Shown: in pieces, positions 44,310-55,480 of the stretch | Position numbering within the stretch: the stretch's first letter is position 1 | How the letters are laid out: every line of letters starts with the position of its first letter | NCBI GenBank assembly: GCA_948567375.1 | Contig: OX419758.1 | Coordinates: 52,705,001-52,769,000 of the forward strand | DNA length: 64,000 nt | DNA from: Lunularia cruciata | Lineage: Eukaryota; Streptophyta; Marchantiopsida; Lunulariales; Lunulariaceae | Direction of reading: 5' to 3' | Notes under the pieces: model-generated | What the model saw: the letters and a program-made list of their open reading frames with translations, nothing else | Databases searched by the model: none | Told to the model about the DNA's origin: nothing | Program-made: the position numbers and the translations under genes

Positions 44310-44973
44310 TTATGGCACTTTAGAGTCTATGTTTGACTTATGTGTGAGTTGTGCTTTTATAGTGTATGATATTCACAACAATGTATGTTGTGGAGCAATG
44401 TATATATGTATGATAGCTATCACACTATTTGTAGTGTCGCATCTAGACTGCTCAAACACTAGAGTTGCAGTGATAGTAATTAGAGTTATTTCAGCAATTT
44501 CTCAAAGACTACTTTCCGATGGTCAGATTTTGTGTCCAAGGTATTGATTTCACAGTAGGGCCTACCATCACTTTGCACCATTTGCACCATCAAGTGTGCT
44601 GTTAGTAGGACCGCTAGGGTTTCAGACCTAGCTCAAGTCCAGGAGTATACTTTTGAAGTGCAACTCCAGAGAGCTCACTTCTTTGATGTTGAGCCTTTGA
44701 GTTCTTGGCTATGGTGAACAGAGACCAGCGAGTGTCACCTGGATTCTCTTAGCTAGAGTGGATGTGGTTTGATTGTAATTAGTGCCCAATTGTTGGCAGT
44801 TTATAGAATGACAAATCAAGTACTAATCTAAGTTGATTGAATTCAAGAGTTGTAAACAATCTGATTATTATGGCACTTTAGAGTCTATGTATGACTTATG
44901 TGTGAGTTTTGTTTCTATAGTGTATAATGATGACAGCAATGTATGTTGTGTAGCAATGTATATACGCATGACA
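44310..44973 (+). repeat. D2 3' split repeats: B1 (44310-44415), spacer GC, A2 (44418-44867), B2 (44868-44973)
   Basis: B1 and B2 are both 106 bp and share the subfamily start TTATGGCACTTTAGAG, whereas D1 has TTGTGGCAC in both of its B blocks. A2 is 450 bp. B1 ends GTATGATA and B2 ends GCATGACA. The two-base gap between B1 and A2 is GC here, AC in D1 and AT in D0. Confidence 0.92.
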
Positions 44974-45244
44974 ACTTTGTCCATGAATTTTGCTCCAAAA
45001 TGATAGACAAGAGATACTCTCATTTGCTCAACACTGGATGTACATAATCTTGATGTGGAATGGATTCAAAAATGGGAAGCTAGGTGTAGGAAATTGTCCT
45101 CCGGATGCCTTTATCCCATCCGCTCTCTAAAACACTTCCCAAGTCCAACAATTGCACTATGTTTTCTCTGCTCAAATTACTCAATTTTGGTAGCTCATGT
45201 TCTTCCAAGAGGTGTGATCCACTCTCTTGAATTAAAACAACCTT
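44974..45244 (-). other. A2 leader, outer part
   Basis: Resumes A2 after D2 with TTTGTCCATGAATTTTGC, matching A1 11190 onward, up to the primer site. Encodes the start of the leader ORF on the minus strand (FPTPSF, NPFHIKIMYIQ), then a frameshift. Confidence 0.75.
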
Positions 45245-45256
45245 GCTCTGATACCA
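45245..45256 (-). other. A2 primer binding site, initiator-Met tRNA type
   Basis: TGGTATCAGAGC on the minus strand, directly inside the 5' LTR. Confidence 0.92.
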
Positions 45257-45806
45257 TGCTAATACTCCAAGGACAAGAGAACTCTCCCAGAGAGATACAA
45301 GAGATAAAACACCAAGGTCAAACTTAATACTCTGATGGCCTAAAGAGCACCTTCTCTTTAATATATAGCAAGGAGGATCCACTCAAAGGAAGCTCCATCC
45401 TTGATTAGTTGTTTGGATGGATGACATGTCAATCCTTGTCCTATCTAGTTGGTCAAATGGGTTTGACCAAAGGGAATCTTTAGAGAATCTTCTTATAGGA
45501 AGCTTTGGATCACATAGGTGAGGTACCATTGAAAAGCTCTCACTGAGAAAAATCTTAGGGGGAGAAGGCAAGAATTTCATTTTTGGGGTGGGAATCTTTC
45601 TATTTTTGAGGTCTAATTCATCCGTTTAGACATCCAAAATTGGCTCTAAAGTTTTTAGGCTATTTTTGGCTTTTGCTCTATTAGTAGAAGTACTCTTTTG
45701 GTGATACATCTATCTGATCTTCTTAGCACATTGTACATAATATCCTTTTAGATGTTACCAAGCCAATTTTCACCTCCAGATAATATGTCTAGCTACTTGT
45801 ATTACA
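45257..45806 (-). repeat. A2 5' LTR (550 bp)
   Basis: Inner end TGCTAATACTCC (one base inserted relative to TGTAATACTCC), outer end TTGTATTACA. It pairs with 31912-32501. Confidence 0.9.
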
Positions 45807-46112
45807 ACTTTCTGTAGACTATAGAAGAATTTGAAACAAAAAGGCTTGTGGGTCCAAGAGTTCTCAACTCTTTCCTCAAAGCCAAACCCCTAGGAATAAT
45901 ACCAAGTCAATACACTAGAATCCAAAATATTGGTGCTCATCTTTTCTACTTCCTTTAAAGTAAGATCCCCTCTATCTTAGCTATGACTAAATTTAGCTAA
46001 TCATGACTAATGTAGAACCATCCTTTATCTTTATATAAATAATATCCCTCAAGTACTTATAATATCAAATAAAATATCACAATAGCACATACATGCACAA
46101 ATAGGTGTTACA
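45807..46112 (-). repeat. F 3' LTR, right part (C3)
   Basis: Picks up the C sequence at the base where 31911 left off (GACTATAGAAGAAT, as in C1 near 3897) and ends GTGTTACA. The purine run beside it (GGGGGTAAA on the minus strand, 46113-46121) is the F polypurine tract. Confidence 0.88.
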
Positions 46113-46512
46113 TTTACCCCCAGACTAAGATTTCACTTTGTTCTCAAAGTGAAGGTCTCTCTACTTTCTATGATACATCTTCAACTTATCATGGTTAATC
46201 CTTTCAAATTGTTTTCCTTCCAACTCCTTGAGATCATAGATGTAAATTGCCACATAGCTTCTCCACTATGAAAGATCCAAAGTACTTAGGTAAAAATGTC
46301 TTTTGTACTCTCTTGAATCAAATGGAATCAAGCACCACAAATCAAGCAAATGGAATCAAGTACCCTATCACCTTCTTTGAAAAGCTCCACCTTCTTCTTG
46401 CCTTACCTCTTTTCATAGCTCTCCTTTTGTTTTGTTTAGGCTTGCTCCACTCAAACCATAGTAATTACTCTTGCCTCTTCCAATTCCATGAGTTCATCCT
46501 TCCTTGACTTCT
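46113..46512 (-). other. F polypurine tract and 3' region
   Basis: Polypurine tract at 46113-46125, then degraded integrase C-terminal or untranslated sequence with local AATCAAGCA-type repeats near 46325-46360. The 86-codon plus-strand frame is antisense and unsupported. Confidence 0.6.
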
Positions 46513-47300
46513 CTACATCACCTCCTTTGCTTTCTTCAATCTCCTATGAATGTTGTGGAAGGTAGGAAGATCAAAATGAATAGGTAAGGTAGACTCAATA
46601 CCATATACCAATTGAAATGGAGAATAGCTAGTGGAAGTCTTCATGGTTGTCCTATACTCCCATAAAATTGCATGAATCCTCTTGTCCCAATTATGTTTAG
46701 CCCTCTCCATTTTTGCATCTTCGGCCAACATCATGCACATGGTCTGATTGGTTCTCCCTACCAAGCCATTGGAATTTGGCGTATAGTATGTAGCTACTCT
46801 ATGTTTGATAGAGAAATATCATAGTATGGCTATTGTAATGCTTCTTGTAAACTCTCCTCCTTTATTAGAAATCAACTCTAAAGGGCACCCAAACCTAGTG
46901 TTAATGCATTCACAAATAAATCTCCCAACTTCATCTTCATTCTTGTCCCTCAATGGTCTAACCTCAACCCACTTGGTAAGCTAATCAATAACTACTACCG
47001 TGTAGTGATTTTTCCTTGGGATTCTATTGAGAGGACCTACAAAATCAATTCCCCACTTCTCAAAAGGTCATAATAATGGAATTGATCTAAGTGGTAGAGT
47101 GGAAGTAGACTTTCTAGCAAAAGCTTGACAACATGACAAGTTTTGGAATAATCAAGACAATCCTTGAAAATCCTCCTCTAATGGTAACATGCATCTAGAA
47201 TCTTAAAAGTAGTCACCTTTCATGCAAAGTGTCTTCCACACACTAAACCTTCATGAAACTCCTTTATGAGTGAGATAGACTCTTCCTTACCTATTGCCCT
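46513..47300 (-). pseudogene. F integrase (broken)
   Basis: 46513-46764 gives GRTNQT, HNWDKRIHAILWEYRTT and YSPFQLVYG, the last part of the core and following helix. Upstream (46765-47300) keeps core-like strands with several stops, including the region that pairs with the zinc site near 47100-47200. No chromodomain follows, consistent with the OTA branch. Confidence 0.82.
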
Positions 47301-48115
47301 TCAAATTGGACCATCTACTCCTTGTTGAAAAAGAATATCCTTTGCCATTGTGTAAGGTCTAGATCTTGCTGCAAGGGCCTTTCTCTCCCTAGCATGCACC
47401 CCTTCTAGATAGTTACCTCTTGGAACAAAGTCCATAATCTCCTTGTACTTCATTGGAACCTCTTGAGTGATTGAGATTGTCATGAGCTCCTCATTCGAGA
47501 AGGAATCATCCACTGACTCATCTCCATCATGATTATATGCCCTAGATAACAAATCAACATTTACATGTTTCGTCCCTAGCATATCCTCAATGTTGTAATC
47601 ATACTCAGACAAGAGAATCAGCCACCTTGCTAGCCTCCCTTCCACATTAGGCTTATTGAAGATGTACTTCAAAGCCTTGTGATCCGTGACAATAGTGGCT
47701 TTCCCTCCAATCAAGTAGTGTCAAAACTTCTTCAGACCAAGGATCATTGCCAACCCTTCTCTCTTTTTGATAGAGTAGTTCTTTTCTACTGAAACCATTT
47801 GCCTACTAGCATAAGTTATTGGATGATCATGCCCATCTTGGTCTAATTGACTAAGAGTGCATCCTATAGCTACTTTGAAGCATTAGCATAAATGATGAAA
47901 GGCTTACTCCAATCAGGTTTAGCAGAAATTGGAGCTCCAACAAGGGATTGCTTGAGCTCCTCAAAAGCTCTAAGAGCCTCCTTGTCCTCCAAAATCACCA
48001 TGTATTCTACACCCTTCTTCATGTAGGTAGTCAATGCATAAACCTTGTTGGAAAATGAGAAGATGAACCTCCTATAATACCCAACAATCTGCAAGAATTG
48101 GTGTAACTTTGTCAA
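47301..48115 (-). pseudogene. F RNase H
   Basis: 48115-47870 gives the RT connection FLQIVGYYRRFIFSFS and FIIYANASK, where the first catalytic Asp (usually YTDASD-like) reads Asn. 47714-47301 gives IVTDHKALKYIF with the later Asp, then NVDLLSRAY. A stop separates the halves. Confidence 0.88.
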
Positions 48116-48135
48116 ACTTGAAGGGAATGGAAGGT

Positions 48136-48774
48136 CTAAGATTTCCTCATCTTCTCAATATCAAGTGCTATTCTATCCTTGGAGATGATGTCACTCAAAA
48201 TTAGACCTTCTTCATGACCAAAGATGCACTTCTTTGGGTTGAGTGATACATTTGCTTCATCCACATATTGCAAGACCTTGATCAGGTGCTCAAAGTGCTC
48301 CTCCTTGCTCCCATAGACACAAAAATCATCAATGAAGTCTCTCATAAATTTCACAATGAACCGTTCAAACACCTTATTTATGACTTGTTGGAAATTGGCT
48401 AGAGCATTGCAAAGCCCAAAAGGCATGACATTGACAGCATAAATCCCCCAAGATGTGGTGAGTTGTTGATGCTCTAGTGTAATCTTGATTTGGTTATACT
48501 CACTATAAACATCTCCAGAACTATACCTCTCATGACCTGAAACCTCCTCCAAGATCTCATCAATGAATGGCAAAGGGTAATATTCCTTCTTAATAATATC
48601 ATTGAGCTTCTTATAATCCACACATACTTGAAGCTTGCCATTCTTTTTCTTCAGAATTACAATTGGAGATACCCATTTTGACTTCTTCGCCTTAAAGATA
48701 AATCTGGCCTCCTTGAGCTTATCAATCTTCTCCTTCACAACCAAAGATATTAGTGGACTAATGCAATATTTCTT
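48136..48774 (-). pseudogene. F reverse transcriptase, nearly open
   Basis: 202 codons open. WVSPIVILKKKNGKLQVCVD, YYPLPFIDEILEEVSG, MPFGLCNALANFQQV and FIDDFCVYG (catalytic box at 48325-48336 on the minus strand) follow each other as in Tat/Athila-type RT. This is one of the best-kept coding pieces in the window. Confidence 0.92.
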
Positions 48775-49687
48775 TTAGCGGATTGGTCTTGCATGTGACT
48801 CCACCTCAATCTTGTGCTCCTCCAAGGTGACTTTCTTTAGATCCTTGTAACTAAAAGCAAACACATGGATGAACTTACGGAAAATGTACTTAAATCTCAC
48901 CTTTTCCTCCTTGGTAACATTTGGACCATCCTTGAGAGTAGATAACCTCCTCTCTATCTCCTCAAGTGTCAATTGTGATTTATTTGGGTCTTTCAAAACC
49001 TCTAGCTTAGGTGCAAAATCTATAGCACACAAGAGATACACATCTAAATCAGATTCAAATTCATCCTCCTCCATAGAAGTCTCCTCTTCCATGCTTATGT
49101 CCATGTATGAAGTTGCTTCTTTTGAATTTGATTCCCAATAATCAGAAGATGATGTATATGAATGTGAAGTCTTGGTGGTGTTAGTGATAGGAATTGTAAC
49201 TTTATGGTTTGATGGCCCAATCCTCAAGTACTCTTTGTGCCATTGATTAGTTGTTGGGCTTGCTCCCAACCATGGCCTCCCAAGAAGTAAATCATAGCTT
49301 GAATCCTTCAAGACTTGGAAAGTCATGAGACTTTGAACTCCCATTAATTGAAACTACCACCTTGTCCATCATCCATCCTTGTTTCTTGTTTGTTATGCTC
49401 ACCACAAATGTTCAAGGTCTTGAGGGTATCATACACAACTTCCTCATCAACCTCTCTAACATAACATTCACTGCAAATCCTATATCAACAAGTGGATCAT
49501 TGATGTTGTGGCCATTCACTCTCACCTCAATCTTGGAGGTATATACACAAGCCTCCCATGGTGCTGGTTTGGCATCCACTACCCCCATTGATATTGGAGC
49601 TTTTACTTTCTTCTTCTTCTTGCTCCTCGTAGAACTCAAATCACCTCTAAGCTCCTTTCTCAAGGTAGATTCAAAGCAATCAATCAA
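48775..49687 (-). pseudogene. F protease and pol N-terminus
   Basis: 49687-49412 includes INDPLVDIGFAVNVM, where the catalytic DSG/DTG strand reads DIG. After a frameshift, 49344-48775 starts with SSYDLLLGRPWLG, the C-terminal protease motif, then an acidic stretch with DKSQLT-like pol leader and HKIEVESHARPIR that leads into RT. Confidence 0.85.
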
Positions 49688-50560
49688 TCTACTATGATGT
49701 TATCCTTGTGACTACCGACATCCTCCACCACATTATAGTTCCATTGTTGTTTTGAGATCAATAAGTCTTCCATCTCCAACTTTTTCCTTGGAGTCTTTGT
49801 TGTTGATGGTGTTAAAGTGCTAGTGCACGTGCTCCTAGTAGTCATAGGAGTATTCTTGCTAGGAGTAAATCCTTGAGAAGAGTGTATATCCTTTTCAAAA
49901 CAAGCTCTCTTCTTCTCTTGTACCAAAAGCTCCAAATTAAGACCTTTGGAATTTGAGCACTCCTCCTTCTCATACTTGCTCTCAACCATATCTATGGACG
50001 CTATCCCCTTACCTTTGTTAAGATTTGTAGCCACTTGGGTTTCACTACCTCCTTCTTTCCTTCTATTGGCTCCCTCATAACCCCTTCCTCCATGGTAAGT
50101 TGAATTTGGGCAATTCCTTTGGATTTGACCTCTTCTTCCACAACCAAAACAATTTCTATCATTGAAATTGTTGGTTGGTTGGCCTTCTCTATGTGGATAG
50201 TTTCCATAACTTCTAGACCCTCTTGCCAAATTTTGATTCACCTTTCTCTTCTCCCATAGTTGCATTACATTGATCTTGAGATTTGCAAGTTGTTATGTGA
50301 TGGTTTGAAGTGGATCTTTTGGTAGAAGTGCAAGAACCAAAGAAACTACTACTTGTGATGCAACCATTTCCATCAAAATATCAGAAGTTCCACCATACTT
50401 GTAGCCTTCATGGATAGTTTATCCATAAGTTGAAAAATTATCTCTATCACTAATCTTAAGAACTAGCTGATGAAGGTGGTAGTATTTTTATAGCTTTACT
50501 AAGACTCTCTCCAAGATCTTTCATCAAAGTCTCCAAAAATTCTATTATTCCACTACACTC
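49684..50560 (-). pseudogene. F gag, C-terminal part
   Basis: Contains a zinc knuckle CFGCGRRGQIQRNC in which the His is replaced by Gln, a Lys/Arg-rich lead (KRKVNQNLARGSRSYG) and a Ser/Thr-rich tail. The capsid part further upstream is not readable beyond scraps, so the N-terminus is truncated or decayed. Confidence 0.75.
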
Positions 50561-51740
50561 ATGTCATTTTGGAAGTCCTTCTACTCCATAAACCTCATAC
50601 AACTCCTTGGTCTTAGATCTTCTCCCTCCCAATCTTGGTGAAGAAGGTCTAACATGAAAACCTAGGTCAAGTAAGCCTCTCCTTTCCCTCAATCTTAAGC
50701 TTCCAAAGGTCAATGGACATGAATTTGCCTTATTTTCCTTCTCTTCATATAAAAAACACTTAGACTCACTCTTTCCTCCAAGTGGTGTATGTTTTTGGAT
50801 CCTCTCAACACTCTCTTCAAATTCTATTATAAACTCTTTTTCCCTCAAATCCACCCCTACAATCACCTCAAACCCTTGGTCAACCTTCCATACCCTCAAT
50901 TTCCACTCTTGGTCATAAGATGAATCTTAACACTCAAACATGCTTTTGGTTGCTCTCACATTCTTCATGCATGAGATCTCAACTTTCCAAAATTGACCCC
51001 TCATCACACTATCACTAAATTTTCTCTGCTGGTAGATTTATGTCTTCTCAAATTTTTTACACTTGATCAAAACCCTAGGGCATCTTCCCTTGCAAAATTT
51101 TAGGTCTTTTCATCAAGCCATTTTTCCTAAGCATCTTTCTATTCAGCATACATATTTCACATTTGGTCTAAAAACCACCTCCTTAATTTAAAAACTCACA
51201 AGTTTCTACATAGTAACAATCTCTCTTGGATTCCTGGGCCAAAAGGTAGAATACTATACACTGAAATTTCTTGGAAAGTTTAAGAATAATCCATTGAAAA
51301 TTGAAGAAATGGTAGGCTTTGTACAAATTTCTAGAGAGCATGTAGTTTCATGAGCAATTCACCCTATCAACTTTCAAAATTCTTGCTCAATGCATGTACT
51401 AGCTCTCAATAATTTTAAGTGTGTAATTGAAAATATAACCCAAAATACCATGTGTAGAAATTTTAAGTCCAGATCTCAAATTTGAAATTTTGCCCAAAAT
51501 CACAGTAATCCCCAAAAGCTACAATCCACCTCACATAATCTCTCCAAATCCTCTCATGTGTACAAGATGTCTAATATCACCTCAAAGACATCATAATGAA
51601 CTATAGGGTAAGCAAATAAATCTTGGTTCTCTAACATAAGTTCAGCTCTGTCTTTCCTTAATGTTCTCTCCAATTAAACTCTCATAGCCTCTTTTTATCT
51701 AATATAGAATTTTACGTGGATTATTATCTTACCTTCTAAA
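50561..51740 (-). other. F leader and decayed 5' gag
   Basis: A 111-codon frame (50899-50564) is open but carries no recognised domain. From 50900 to 51740 no coding signal is seen. It is AT-rich with short CCTC-type runs. Confidence 0.5.
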
Positions 51741-51759
51741 GAGGTCATAGTAATGGAAC
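51741..51759 (-). other. Candidate F primer binding site
   Basis: Minus strand TGGTTCCATTACTATGACC begins four bases inside the 5' LTR with TGG. The priming tRNA was not identified. Confidence 0.35.
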
Positions 51760-51763
51760 CAAA

Positions 51764-52444
51764 AATGTGAGCCAACTTGTCTTTCACTCAGATTCAAGAT
51801 GAACCTCTGATGGCTATTAGGGAAGCACACCATGGACTAAGAAGGCAAAGAACCCCAACTCCATTATACTACTCCAAGGCTAACATTCCAAGACTCAAAC
51901 CATTGCTCACTAGAGAACTCCATGAGATAAATATAGTTGTAAATGAAAGAATGATGAATACCTCATCACCCCTATTTTATATACTTGTGAAATAGTTACA
52001 TATTAATGTTATTAATTACTAAAGTAACTCAAGTTATTAGGCTAAAAGTCAAATAAAGTCTAAAGTCTAAAGGAATATCCATACTCATGGGAATATTCTC
52101 CTAAGCATGTGATCTTATCTTGACCTAAACACTATGTCAAGGATTCCTTCAACATGGGCTTTCCTTGGATTATAGAAGAATCCGCAACAAAAAAGCTTGT
52201 GTGTCCAAGAGTTCTCAACTCTTTACTCAAAGTTAAACAACTACGAATAATACCAAGTCAATACACTAGAATCCAAAGTAGTGATGCTCATCTTTTCCAC
52301 TCCTCTAAAGTAAGATCCTTTCTATCTTAGCTATGACTAACTTAAGCTAATCATGATTAATGTAGAACAATCCTTTATCTTTATATAAATAATACCTCTC
52401 AAGTACTTATAATACCAAACTAAATATCACAATAACATGTTATA
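51764..52444 (-). repeat. F 5' LTR (C4), outer end shortened
   Basis: Starts TGTGAGCCAACTTG. Near its outer end CAATAACATGTTATA replaces the longer CACACATGCACA stretch of C1, a deletion of about 16 bases. GTCC follows (52445-52448). Confidence 0.85.
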
Positions 52445-54366
52445 GTCCACACATAAAGTCCAAGACATCTCTATTATTGACATAAGAGGTGGAAGCCTTA
52501 GCACTTGAATCTGATCTCCGCTAAGCTATGGCCATCCTTGCCAATCTATACTCTAATTGCTCAATCCAAGTAGCTATGATGGTATCAAAAAAAGAAAGGG
52601 TAAGTACTACGCTCCTACCAAATGTGGGTCCTCTACTACCATCTCTATCACCTTGTCCTCCATGACATGGAGCTCCTCTACCACTTCCCATAGTAGCCCT
52701 ACCATGCCGCAACTCTGAGTGAAGGTCAAAGCATTGGTCACTAGTGTGACCAAATCTATGGCAATGGTCACACTATCTCTATGTTGGATGTGATGCACCA
52801 AAGGTATCATGTCCACTACCCTAAGTGCACTCTCTCTTGTGGTGAGGTCCACCACAAGTCCAACACAACCATTCATAGGTTGCTATTAACCTAAAAATGA
52901 AGGTAAGGATCTAGTTGCACTAAGCACTCTACTCGCTCCATAAAATTTGGGTTATCCACTTTGCACTCAAAAGCCAACATGGTGTGGTGCACTTATTGCA
53001 CTCTAGACAAAGAAAAAATTATGGATGAGATCTCCCCGCCAAATCTAGATGTCACCACTCTCTCTTTAACCATGTTGAGCTCAATCCTCTTAGACAAACT
53101 AAAGACCACCACCAAAGTAGGTAAAGTAGTCTATAATAACATAGCATCATCTACACTACATTGTAACTCTTTTCCAAGATTCCATACCAAAATTGGATTA
53201 CTTGGGCCTTAATAACTCCTTGAGTGAAACTAATTAGCCATCTCATGCAGATGTATGCCTTGCATATGCTCTCTTTAGCCTTCCATTGGGACTCCTATGA
53301 GCTCCTAAACTATTCAGTCTGCACTCCTTGGTAGTTTTGTCTCAACCATTGGAAGATCTCCACCATGGAGTTAAACCCTAGTATTGCACCACCTCTTATA
53401 GCAATATTCCCACTTGTAATAGCACCATCTCCAACTAGTGCACCTCCACTAGATACACCAACACTACTAGATCTAGAATTTGTGCCTAATACTTATCTAC
53501 TCCTAGCAATTGAGTCTAAAGTGACGGAGATGTAGTTTGAAGACATATATTGTCTCCATAGCTCAATCTCCTCCAAGTGAGCTCTCTTGAATTCATGATA
53601 GTTATCCATCAATGGATCCTCTAAGTGCTAAAACAACCATTTCCATGCCATGATAGGTGTAAACAATGTCAAGTTCTATATCTATTGCAAATCACAACAA
53701 CTATCAAACTCCTAGATGAAGTCATCCAACTCAATGGTACCCATAATATGAGAGTAGCACTTGGGCTCGTAGGAGGCCCCATAAATCTCATTGATGTCCT
53801 ACAATAATGGTATAAACACACTAGGTGCACACTCAGTTGAATCAACTCTTGTATCAAACCCCAAATCAAAGTCAATCTCCTCCCTCATTAGGACCTAAGA
53901 TATACTCAAATACCAAACACCACTCCATGTAAACCCATAGCATATTGCAAAAATATCTTCTCTAAAATCCCCAAAGAACTTCATTGTGGTAATATAACTT
54001 AAACCACAACAATAATCATTACAAGTACTCCACCAAGTGCCACCACCAATTGAACACCTCTCACTAATGTAGCTCTAAATAACAATTGCATTAAGGGAAA
54101 GAGTGACCTATAACCTACTATCACAACATGCACTCTCATGATCTGCAAGTCATTACTTCTTGCCTCACTAGAGAGAAACATAGGTAGTCTTACTATGCAT
54201 CACTTCAACCTCACTATTGAGAGCATACCAAAGCACAAATGCTTGAAAGTTAATGCACCTCATACAAACATGGTGCACATAAGAATTAGAGAATGGAGGT
54301 GGATCCAATAACAAGAAATCTAAACAAAACTCTTCATCTCATAACACCAGATTGACTCTACCACCA
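52445..54366 (-). pseudogene. D0 gag (degraded) and candidate primer site
   Basis: Mirror of D1 19960 back to 17940. RGG-like sequence lies at 52620-52690 (GSGRGAPCHGGQG), zinc-knuckle strands at 52720-52870, the capsid region (LDDFIQEFD equivalent) near 53690-53740. The primer-like TGGTGGTAGAGTCAATC is at 54349-54366. Many stops. The leader is recognisable for only about 30 bp beyond it. Confidence 0.8.
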
Positions 54367-54461
54367 TTTGGCATTTGATATGATAGAAATGTTTACATAC
54401 TCTTGGGATCAAACTACCTCTCTTAGCCAAAGTTACATGTGTATAAGTATCAATTGACTAA

Positions 54462-55038
54462 TGTAATACCATTAGCTAGACATGTTATCTAGAGGTGGAA
54501 ATTGGCTTAGTAATAGTTGGAAGGATGCTATATATGATGCACTAAGTAAATTAAATAGAGGTGTCACCAAAAGAGTACTTATACTAGTAGCGCAATAGTC
54601 AAAAACATCTTGAAAACTTTAGAGCCAATTTTGGAGGCCTAAATGTATGAATTAGACCTTGAAATTGGCCAAATTCTAACCATTTAGGCCCAAAATGTTT
54701 ACCTTCTCTCCTCCCCAACTATTTGTCTCATTAGGAGGTTTCCAATGGTACCTCATCCATGCTATTTTGAGCTTCTTATAGGAATATTATCTAAAGATTC
54801 CTTTTGGACAAGGATTGACATGCAACTAATCTAAGGATGGAGCACATTGACATATTACCAATCCATGTATTTGATCTAAGGGTGGAGGTTCTTTTTTACT
54901 AAGGGTGGAGGTGGATCTTCTTTACTATGGAATAAAGACAAGGTGCTCCTTTTGGGGCATTGGAGTATGGAGTGTCAAAGTTTTGTGTTTTTTCTCTTGT
55001 GTTTCTCTTAAGGATTCTCTTGTTCTTGGAACATTACA
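54462..55038 (+). repeat. Solo LTR A5, opposite orientation
   Basis: 577 bp in the plus orientation, starting TGTAATACCATTAGC and ending GGAACATTACA. Flanks ACTAA and ACAAG match weakly. It separates D0 from the 55039 relic. The short A subtype. Confidence 0.87.
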
Positions 55039-55480
55039 ACAAGAGAGACTTGTTGCTGAGCGGGAGAGTAGATTGGAGAGTTTAGAGGAAAGAGAGAGAG
55101 ATTAGTGCTTTGACATGAGTAGATTGGAGAGTGTAGAGGAGCAAGAGAGATTAGTGCTTGCACATGAGAGTAGATTGGAGAGCTTGGAAGAGCACATAAA
55201 CTATTGTTTTAAAGAGAGAGACTCCTTTGTGAGCAAGAAGATACTCTTGTTGCAAAGGAAGAGATGCATCTGACCTTTACTAGATATGAGATGGAGAGAG
55301 AGAGAGCTTAGATTTTAGCTTACTTGGACTTGGATATCCTAGGTGCTATTGCCATGGCTGAGAGCCATAGGTCTAGTTACATAATCATGCACAAGAGTTA
55401 GAATTTCCTATGGAGAGATGCAAGAATACACATATTCAGGTAGAGGAGAGTGGTAGTAGTCTAGCTTAGATGAGGGCTCT
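55039..55480 (+). pseudogene. Unidentified relic with ~48-bp tandem coding repeats
   Basis: Three tandem units containing AGTAGATTGGAGAGT (55064-55190) read, with one stop, as ESRLESLEERERD, MSRLESVEEQERL and ESRLESLEEH, a charged coiled coil. After them the frame soon closes. It ends at the GCTCT target site of element E, and its continuation should be at 62468. I do not recognise the protein. Confidence 0.55.

Larger units (their letters stand above)
37326..44973 (+). mobile_element. D2: internally deleted D-family element in the A2 leader
   Basis: Flanked by ACTT at 37322-37325 and 44974-44977, a perfect 4-bp duplication. Its termini are TGTCATGC and GCATGACA, an exact 8-bp inverted repeat. 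Layout: A1 (37326-37773), partial gag, methyltransferase, RT, RNase H, integrase, PHD, B1 (44310-44415), GC spacer, A2 (44418-44867), B2 (44868-44973). Two deletions relative to D1 remove the leader plus N-terminal gag (about 1.5 kb, junction near 37783) and the protease (about 1.1 kb, junction near 39707). Solo LTR C2 splits gag. It is a different subfamily from D1 by its A sequence. Confidence 0.92.
31912..45806 (-). mobile_element. Chromovirus A2, inserted in the F 3' LTR and split by D2
   Basis: Same family and order as A1 on the minus strand: 5' LTR 45257-45806, primer site 45245-45256, leader 44974-45244 and 36976-37325, gag 35800-36975, protease 35327-35779, RT, RNase H, integrase, polypurine tract 32502-32519, 3' LTR 31912-32501. 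D2 sits in the leader. The flanks GCTTA and ACTTT match only partly, so the target duplication is weak, but the two halves of the F LTR rejoin across it. It is more decayed than A1. Confidence 0.9.
31502..52444 (-). mobile_element. Element F: OTA (Tat/Athila)-like Ty3/gypsy, split by A2 in its 3' LTR
   Basis: Minus strand. The 5' LTR is 51764-52444, the internal region 46113-51763, and the 3' LTR 45807-46112 plus 31502-31911. GTCT (31498-31501) and GTCC (52445-52448) are an imperfect 4-bp target duplication, and D0 gag continues on both sides. Gag, protease, RT (FIDDFCVYG), RNase H and integrase are in order with no chromodomain. The RT wording resembles the Tat/Athila group. All frames contain lesions. 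Its LTRs match solo LTRs C1 and C2. Confidence 0.85.
14092..54400 (-). mobile_element. D-family element D0, host of D1 and of the F/A2/D2/C2 nest
   Basis: Minus-strand copy of the family best seen in D1. Pieces in order along the plus strand are: terminal B-A-B block (14092-14127 and 15066-15684), PHD (15853-16077), integrase (16078-17003 and 26537 onward), RNase H and RT (to about 28450), methyltransferase (about 28890-29590), protease (30524 onward), gag (to 31501, then 52445-54366). Homology to D1 is continuous across each insertion point. A deletion relative to D1 21052-21555 removes the start of the methyltransferase. The left terminus TGTTGTGC is present; the 5' A block expected on the right is absent. 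It is the oldest layer here, because every other element in this interval sits inside it. Confidence 0.85.

Noticed and set aside
31912-45806. Target duplication for A2
   Set aside because: The flanks GCTTA and ACTTT share only CTT, too little to claim; the insertion is supported instead by the rejoined F LTR.
46247-46507. 86-codon plus-strand ORF in the F 3' region
   Set aside because: It is antisense to F and built from a local AATCAAGCA-type repeat, with no motif.
50564-50899. 111-codon minus-strand ORF as F capsid
   Set aside because: It shows no gag motif and its position and composition do not prove coding, so it is left as leader sequence.
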